Shown here piece after piece: positions 60,080 through 64,000 of a stretch of DNA of 64,000 bases (positions are counted from its first letter, which is position 1; each line of letters opens with the position of its first letter). The translations under genes were made by a program, and so were the position numbers. This DNA comes from Streptomyces katrae. GTDB lineage: Bacteria > Actinomycetota > Actinomycetes > Streptomycetales > Streptomycetaceae. Below the pieces are notes generated by a model, which saw nothing but the letters and a program-made list of their open reading frames with translations, did no database searches and was not told the origin of the DNA. The stretch is taken from NCBI RefSeq assembly GCF_000717655.1, contig NZ_JNZY01000043.1, positions 1 to 64,000 on the forward strand. The letters are read 5' to 3'.

Positions 60080-61368
60080 GGAGCATCAGTGCCCGCATGA
60101 GGAGCATCGGAAGCACCACCGGGCGAAGGAGGCGGGCCGACACCGCGATCACGCCGTCCCGGCTGTCCCTGCGCGACCTGCTCTCCGAGGCCCTGGCCGG
60201 GATGCTCCAGCGGCCCGCCCGCTCGGCGTTGACCGGCCTCGGCACCGTCCTGGGGGTAGGCACCTTCGTGGCGATCCTGGGCCTGACGGCCACTGCCTCC
60301 TCGCAGATCGACAGCCGCTTCAACGCGCTGACGGCCACCGAGGTCGGCGTCCAGGACACCGCCGGCGGCGGCGATCCCCAGCTCGCCCGGCAGGTGCCCC
60401 TCGCCTTCCCCGCTGACGCGGACGCCCGGGCGGCCACGCTCAACGGGGTGCGCGCCGCAGGGGTGTTCTGGCCGGTTCCGCTGGGCGAGACCACCGTACG
60501 GTCCGCCCCGGTCGCGGGGGCGGCCGGCGAGCGGATCCCGGTGGTCGCGGCCTCCCCGGGGATGCTGCGCGCGGCCGGGCTCACGCTGGGCTCGGGCCGG
60601 GCGTACGACGCCTTCCACGACGGGCGCACCGAGCAAGTCGCGGTGGTGGGCTCGGCGATGGCGGCGCGCCTCGGCATCACCACGCTGGAGAGCCGCCCGG
60701 CGGTGTTCATCGGCGAGCACCCGTTCACCGTGATCGGCATCGCGAGCGGGGCGGACCGCAAGCCGGACCTGCTGCTGTCGGTGATCGTGCCCCGGGGCAC
60801 CGCAGAAAAGCTGTGGGGGCCGCCGGACAACGCCCAGCGGGCCCGGATGCTGGTGGTGACCGAGCTCGGCGCGGCCCGGCAGGTGGCCTCGGAACTCCCG
60901 CTCGCACTGCGCCCGGACCATCCCGACTGGCTGACGCCCGCGCCGCCGCCGGACCCGAAGACCCTGCGGGCGGGGGTGACCTCCGACCTCGACCAGCTGT
61001 TCCTGCTGCTGGCGGCGATCTGCCTGGTCATCGGCGCGGTCGGGATCGCCAACACCACGCTCGTCGCGGTGCTGGAGCGGACCGGGGAGATCGGGCTGCG
61101 CCGGGCCCTGGGGGCCCGCGGACGGCACATCACCGCCCAGTTCCTGGCCGAGTCCGCCGCCCAGGGTGCGGTGGGCGGCCTGGTGGGCACCACGCTCGGC
61201 ACCCTGACCGTGGTCGGGGTGTCGGCGCTGCGCGACTGGACCCCGGTGATGTCGCCGCTCACCGTCGCCGTGGCGCCGCTGATCGGACTGGTCACCGGGG
61301 TGCTGGCCGGCCTGTACCCGGCCTGGCGGGCCTCCCGTACGCAGCCGGCGGAGGCCCTGCGCCGCTAG
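60076..61368 (+). CDS. MacB-type ABC transporter permease (FtsX-like)
   Basis: A 430-residue membrane protein with one N-terminal helix (GLGTVLGVGTFVAILGLTATA), a large extracellular domain (about residues 70-280) and three C-terminal helices: LFLLLAAICLVIGAVGIANTTLVAVLERTGEIGLRRALGARG and two more near the end. The NTTLV..ERTGEIGLRRALGA motif is the FtsX/MacB signature. A direct repeat ATGAGGAGCATC at 60076 and 60097 gives two possible starts; I used the first, which overlaps the ATPase stop. It closes the operon. Confidence 0.92.
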   Translation: MRSISARMRSIGSTTGRRRRADTAITPSRLSLRDLLSEALAGMLQRPARSALTGLGTVLGVGTFVAILGLTATASSQIDSRFNALTATEVGVQDTAGGGDPQLARQVPLAFPADADARAATLNGVRAAGVFWPVPLGETTVRSAPVAGAAGERIPVVAASPGMLRAAGLTLGSGRAYDAFHDGRTEQVAVVGSAMAARLGITTLESRPAVFIGEHPFTVIGIASGADRKPDLLLSVIVPRGTAEKLWGPPDNAQRARMLVVTELGAARQVASELPLALRPDHPDWLTPAPPPDPKTLRAGVTSDLDQLFLLLAAICLVIGAVGIANTTLVAVLERTGEIGLRRALGARGRHITAQFLAESAAQGAVGGLVGTTLGTLTVVGVSALRDWTPVMSPLTVAVAPLIGLVTGVLAGLYPAWRASRTQPAEALRR

Positions 61369-61412
61369 CGCGGCCGGGCGCGGTCGGCCGGGGTCTGCCG
61401 ACGCGGCCGAGG

Positions 61413-62399
61413 TCAGGAGTGCTGCTCCGCCGACTTCGTGCGCTCCCGGGCGGTGGTGGGGATGGTCCCCAGCCGGCCCGCCTGGAAGTCGTCGAAGGCC
61501 TGCTGGAGCTCCTGCCGGCTGTTCATGACGAACGGCCCGTAGTGCGCCATCGGCTCCCGGATCGGGCGCCCGCCGAGGAGGATGACCTCCAGGTCCGGGG
61601 TGTTCGAGTCCTGGGACTCGTCCGCCCGCACCGTGATCGAGCCGCCCTCGCCGAAGACCGCCGTCTGCCCGGTGTGGAGGGGCCGCCGGTCGGTGCCGAC
61701 GCTGCCGCGCCCGGCCATGACGTACGCGAGGGCGTTGAAGTCCTCGCGCCACGGGAGGGTGACCTGCGCGCCCGGGGTGACGGTCACGTGGATCATCGTG
61801 ATCGGGGTGTGGGTGATGCCGGGGCCGGCATGGCCGTCCAGGTCACCGGCGATCACGCGGAGCAGGGCGCCGCCGTCGGGGGTGGACAGCAGCTGGACCT
61901 GGCCGCCGCCGATGTCCTGGTAGCGCGGGGGCATCATCTTGTCGGAGGCGGGGAGGTTCACCCACAGCTGGAGGCCGTGGAAGAGGCCGCCGGACACGAC
62001 GAGGGACTCCGGCGGGGCCTCGATGTGCAGGAGGCCCGAGCCGGCGGTCATCCACTGGGTGTCACCGCCGTTGATGACTCCGCCGCCGCCGTTGCTGTCC
62101 TGGTGGACGAACGTTCCGTCGATCAGGTACGTGACGGTCTCGAAGCCGCGGTGGGGGTGCCACGGGGTGCCCTTGGGCTCGCCCGGCGCGTACTCCACCT
62201 CGCCCATCTGGTCCATCATGATGAACGGGTCGAGGTACTGGTAGTTGATCCCGGCGAACGCGCGGCGCACCGGGAACCCCTCGCCCTCGAACCCACCGGG
62301 AGCGGTCGTGACGGCCAGCACCTTGCGGGCGGCGGTCTCCGGGGCGGGCTCGGCGACGCGGGGGAGCGTCAACGGGTTCTCCACAGTCACTGCAGGCAT
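61413..62399 (-). CDS. pirin family protein
   Basis: A 328-residue bicupin. The N-terminal pirin cupin has LDPFIMMDQMG, PHRGFETVTYLIDG and GDTQWMTAGSGLLHIE with the metal-binding His/His/His/Glu set. The C-terminal cupin has VTLPWREDFNALAYVMAG. Pirins show quercetinase-like dioxygenase or redox-sensing activity. GGAGG precedes ATG 62399. It ends 45 bp from the convergent ABC permease. An inverted repeat upstream (62421-62439) suggests an inducible promoter. Confidence 0.93.
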   Translation of the reverse strand: MPAVTVENPLTLPRVAEPAPETAARKVLAVTTAPGGFEGEGFPVRRAFAGINYQYLDPFIMMDQMGEVEYAPGEPKGTPWHPHRGFETVTYLIDGTFVHQDSNGGGGVINGGDTQWMTAGSGLLHIEAPPESLVVSGGLFHGLQLWVNLPASDKMMPPRYQDIGGGQVQLLSTPDGGALLRVIAGDLDGHAGPGITHTPITMIHVTVTPGAQVTLPWREDFNALAYVMAGRGSVGTDRRPLHTGQTAVFGEGGSITVRADESQDSNTPDLEVILLGGRPIREPMAHYGPFVMNSRQELQQAFDDFQAGRLGTIPTTARERTKSAEQHS

Positions 62400-62420
62400 G
62401 GTCGGAACCTCCTTCTGCGT

Positions 62421-62439
62421 CGAGTTTAGTTGAAACTCG
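62421..62439 (-). promoter_or_regulatory. operator-like inverted repeat upstream of the pirin gene
   Basis: CGAGTTT-N5-AAACTCG, a 7-bp-arm inverted repeat, about 22 bp before the pirin start at 62399. The AT-rich centre (TAGTTGAAAC) makes it a good candidate for a MarR-type repressor site. Confidence 0.55.
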
Positions 62440-62469
62440 AACTTTCTGCCACACCCGACAGAACAGAAG

Positions 62470-62497
62470 GGGCCCCGGGGATATTTCCCCGGGGCCC
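62470..62497 (-). terminator. terminator of the SseB gene
   Basis: GGGCCCCGGGGA (62470-62481) pairs with TCCCCGGGGCCC (62486-62497) around TATT, a 12-bp perfect stem 33 bp after the SseB stop and upstream of the pirin promoter. Confidence 0.85.
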
Positions 62498-62529
62498 GAA
62501 GCCGTTCACCTGCACCTACGGCGCCCGGC

Positions 62530-62988
62530 CTAGCCGTACATGCGGCGCATCGCGAAGTCGACCATCTGCTCCACGGCCTTCGCGTCGAAGACCATCCGGT
62601 GGTCGCCCTCCATGTCGAGGACGAAGCCGTACCCGGTCGGCAGCAGGTCGATCACCTCGGCGCCCGTGATCACGAAGTACTTGGACTCCTTGCCGGCGTA
62701 CCGGCGGAGCTCCTTGAGCGTGGTGAACATGGGGATCACCGGCTGCTGCGTGTTGTGCAGCGCCAGGAACCCCGGGGTCTCGCCGCGCGGGCAGTAGACC
62801 TTCGACGTGGCGAAGATCTGCTGGAAGTCCTCGGCGGACAGCGACCCGGTCGTGAAGGCCCGCACCGCGTCGGCGAGCGACGGCGGCGAGGGCTCGGGGT
62901 ACAGCGGCTGCTCGCCGTACCCGCCGGCCATCTGCTGCGGGGCGGCGTACTGCTGCCCTGCGCTCACGTTCTGGTCGTAGCCGTACAT
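62530..62988 (-). CDS. SseB-family protein
   Basis: A 152-residue soluble protein with an SseB N-terminal-domain fold: [70 protein letters not shown]. The N-terminal 35 residues are Tyr/Gln/Pro-rich and disordered. ATG 62988 lies exactly 7 nt after TAGGCT, with no ribosome-binding site, so the mRNA is probably leaderless. It diverges from the acyl-CoA dehydrogenase gene. The function of this actinobacterial family is unknown. Confidence 0.88.
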   Translation of the reverse strand: MYGYDQNVSAGQQYAAPQQMAGGYGEQPLYPEPSPPSLADAVRAFTTGSLSAEDFQQIFATSKVYCPRGETPGFLALHNTQQPVIPMFTTLKELRRYAGKESKYFVITGAEVIDLLPTGYGFVLDMEGDHRMVFDAKAVEQMVDFAMRRMYG

Positions 62989-63091
62989 GGGGCGAAGCCT
63001 ACCGAGCGCCCCGCGCCCCGTGGACGCGCATTCCCGCCAGGGTTGCGGCTTGACCCTGGTCACAGTCGGCGGGTAGGGGGTTGCGCCTTAT

Positions 63092-63127
63092 TACCCGCGG
63101 GTAGCATCATGACATTACCGATCGGTA
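63092..63127 (+). promoter_or_regulatory. two TACC-N4-GGTA operators before the acyl-CoA dehydrogenase
   Basis: TACCCGCGGGTA (63092-63103) and TACCGATCGGTA (63116-63127) are perfect 12-bp palindromes with centres 24 bp apart. TAGCAT at 63102-63107 could be the -10 box of the acyl-CoA dehydrogenase gene and overlaps the first operator. The pattern is of the TetR type (FadR/PaaR-like), consistent with fatty-acid control. Confidence 0.7.
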
Positions 63128-63171
63128 TGTACGAGGAACCTGTCTTCCCGAGCCTTAACGGAGCCGTCGCC

Positions 63172-64000
63172 ATGGGGCACTACAAGTCGAATCTCCGCGA
63201 CATCGAGTTCAACCTCTTCGAGGTGCTCGGCCGCGACAAGCTGTACGGCACCGGACCGTTCGGTGAGATGGACACCGACACCGCCAAGAGCGTCCTGTCC
63301 GAGATCGCCCGCCTCGCCGAGAACGAGCTGGCCGAATCCTTCGCGGACGCCGACCGCAACCCGCCGGTCTTCGACCCGGCCACCAACACCGCGCCCGTCC
63401 CGGCTTCCTTCAAGAAGAGCTACGAAGCCTTCATGGACTCCGAGTACTGGCGTCTGGGCCTGCCCGAGGAGATCGGCGGCACCACCTCGCCCCGCTCCCT
63501 GATCTGGGCCTACGCGGAGCTGCTGCTCGGCTCGAACCCGGCCATCTGGATGTACTCCTCCGGCCCGGCGTTCGCCGGCATCCTCTTCGAAGAGGGCAAC
63601 GAGGCGCAGAAGAAGGTCGCGCAGATAGCGGTCGAGAAGCGCTGGGGCTCCACCATGGTCCTCACCGAGCCGGACGCCGGTTCGGACGTCGGCGCCGGCC
63701 GCACCAAGGCCATCCAGCAGGAGGACGGCTCCTGGCACATCGAGGGCGTCAAGCGCTTCATCACGTCCGGTGAGCACGACATGGAGGAGAACATCCTCCA
63801 CTACGTCCTCGCCCGCCCCGAGGGCCACGGCCCGGGCACCAAGGGCCTGTCCCTCTTCCTCGTCCCGAAGTTCCACTTCGACTGGGAGACCGGCGAGCTG
63901 GGCGAGCGCAACGGCGTGTACGCGACGAACGTCGAGCACAAGATGGGCCTCAAGGCCTCCAACACGTGCGAGATGACCTTCGGCGACCAGCACCCCGCCA
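63172..64000 (+). CDS. acyl-CoA dehydrogenase (5' part; continues beyond window)
   Basis: At least 276 residues of a FAD-dependent acyl-CoA dehydrogenase that carries out the first step of fatty-acid beta-oxidation. The start [20 protein letters not shown] is the typical N-terminal extension of this branch. [18 protein letters not shown] is the FAD/substrate loop, and [14 protein letters not shown] and [18 protein letters not shown] follow. ACGGAG precedes the ATG at 63172. It is the last gene, and the catalytic Glu lies beyond the window. Two operators upstream suggest TetR control. Confidence 0.92.
   Translation, partial: MGHYKSNLRDIEFNLFEVLGRDKLYGTGPFGEMDTDTAKSVLSEIARLAENELAESFADADRNPPVFDPATNTAPVPASFKKSYEAFMDSEYWRLGLPEEIGGTTSPRSLIWAYAELLLGSNPAIWMYSSGPAFAGILFEEGNEAQKKVAQIAVEKRWGSTMVLTEPDAGSDVGAGRTKAIQQEDGSWHIEGVKRFITSGEHDMEENILHYVLARPEGHGPGTKGLSLFLVPKFHFDWETGELGERNGVYATNVEHKMGLKASNTCEMTFGDQHPA

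Overview
The window is chromosomal DNA of a Streptomyces or very close relative. GC is high, third codon positions are strongly G/C, GTG starts are frequent, and most neighbouring genes are typical streptomycete families (BTAD/AfsR-type regulator, SpoIIE-type phosphatase, DUF5753 HTH protein, CbtBA cobalt transporter under a cobalamin riboswitch, PhoX). Three perfect parS sites (GTTTCACGTGAAAC at 33366, 39208 and 57767) place the right half in the origin-proximal part of the chromosome, where Streptomyces ParB sites cluster. The aspS - SpoIIE-like - SseB - acyl-CoA dehydrogenase neighbourhood fits that. I saw no rRNA, tRNA, CRISPR array, complete IS or prophage.

Left third (1-24 kb): accessory in character, with many small hypothetical genes and decayed elements. 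It starts with the tail of a DEAD-box helicase, then a CBS protein, a MerR-type regulator, a hemolysin III-like membrane protein and an XRE/DUF5753 regulator. Next come a secreted DUF3494 surface protein with tandem repeats and a DUF5819-HTTM membrane pair. Then follow an internally deleted PRC-barrel remnant, a cysteinyl-tRNA-synthetase-like protein without catalytic motifs, and a TetR/alpha-beta-hydrolase pair with two matching operators. Further on are a membrane-anchored Mrr-type nuclease, a GNAT-AAA+ fusion, and an AraC regulator flanked by two VOC genes that share a near-identical leaderless promoter. A DUF262/HNH (GmrSD-like) nuclease closes this part.

Middle (24-42 kb): an APC permease, an ECF41-type sigma factor, a large BTAD/NB-ARC regulator convergent with a DrrAB-type ABC exporter, a class III aminotransferase and an orphan uricase. 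The cobalt module follows: a truncated CobC-like phosphatase diverges from cobalamin riboswitch-cbtB-cbtA. After it come a sortase-fold protein lacking catalytic residues, small secreted and membrane proteins, and an Rrf2-ridA operon.

Right third (42-64 kb): a FUSC exporter; a lipoprotein with a sensor kinase that has no adjacent response regulator; PhoX with a PHO box and a C-terminus rewritten by half of a repeat element; a VWA protein with a long acidic linker; aspS; a SpoIIE/anti-sigma phosphatase with an AI-2E-type membrane protein; and a six-gene run of one secreted SH3-like protein, two lipoproteins and a MacAB-like ABC system whose adaptor start codon lies in parS. Pirin, SseB and the 5' part of an acyl-CoA dehydrogenase end the window.

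Two themes recur. Several genes have a TANNNT -10 box only 6-8 nt before the start codon, so their mRNAs are probably leaderless. Several proteins keep a recognisable enzyme fold but have lost catalytic residues or whole segments.
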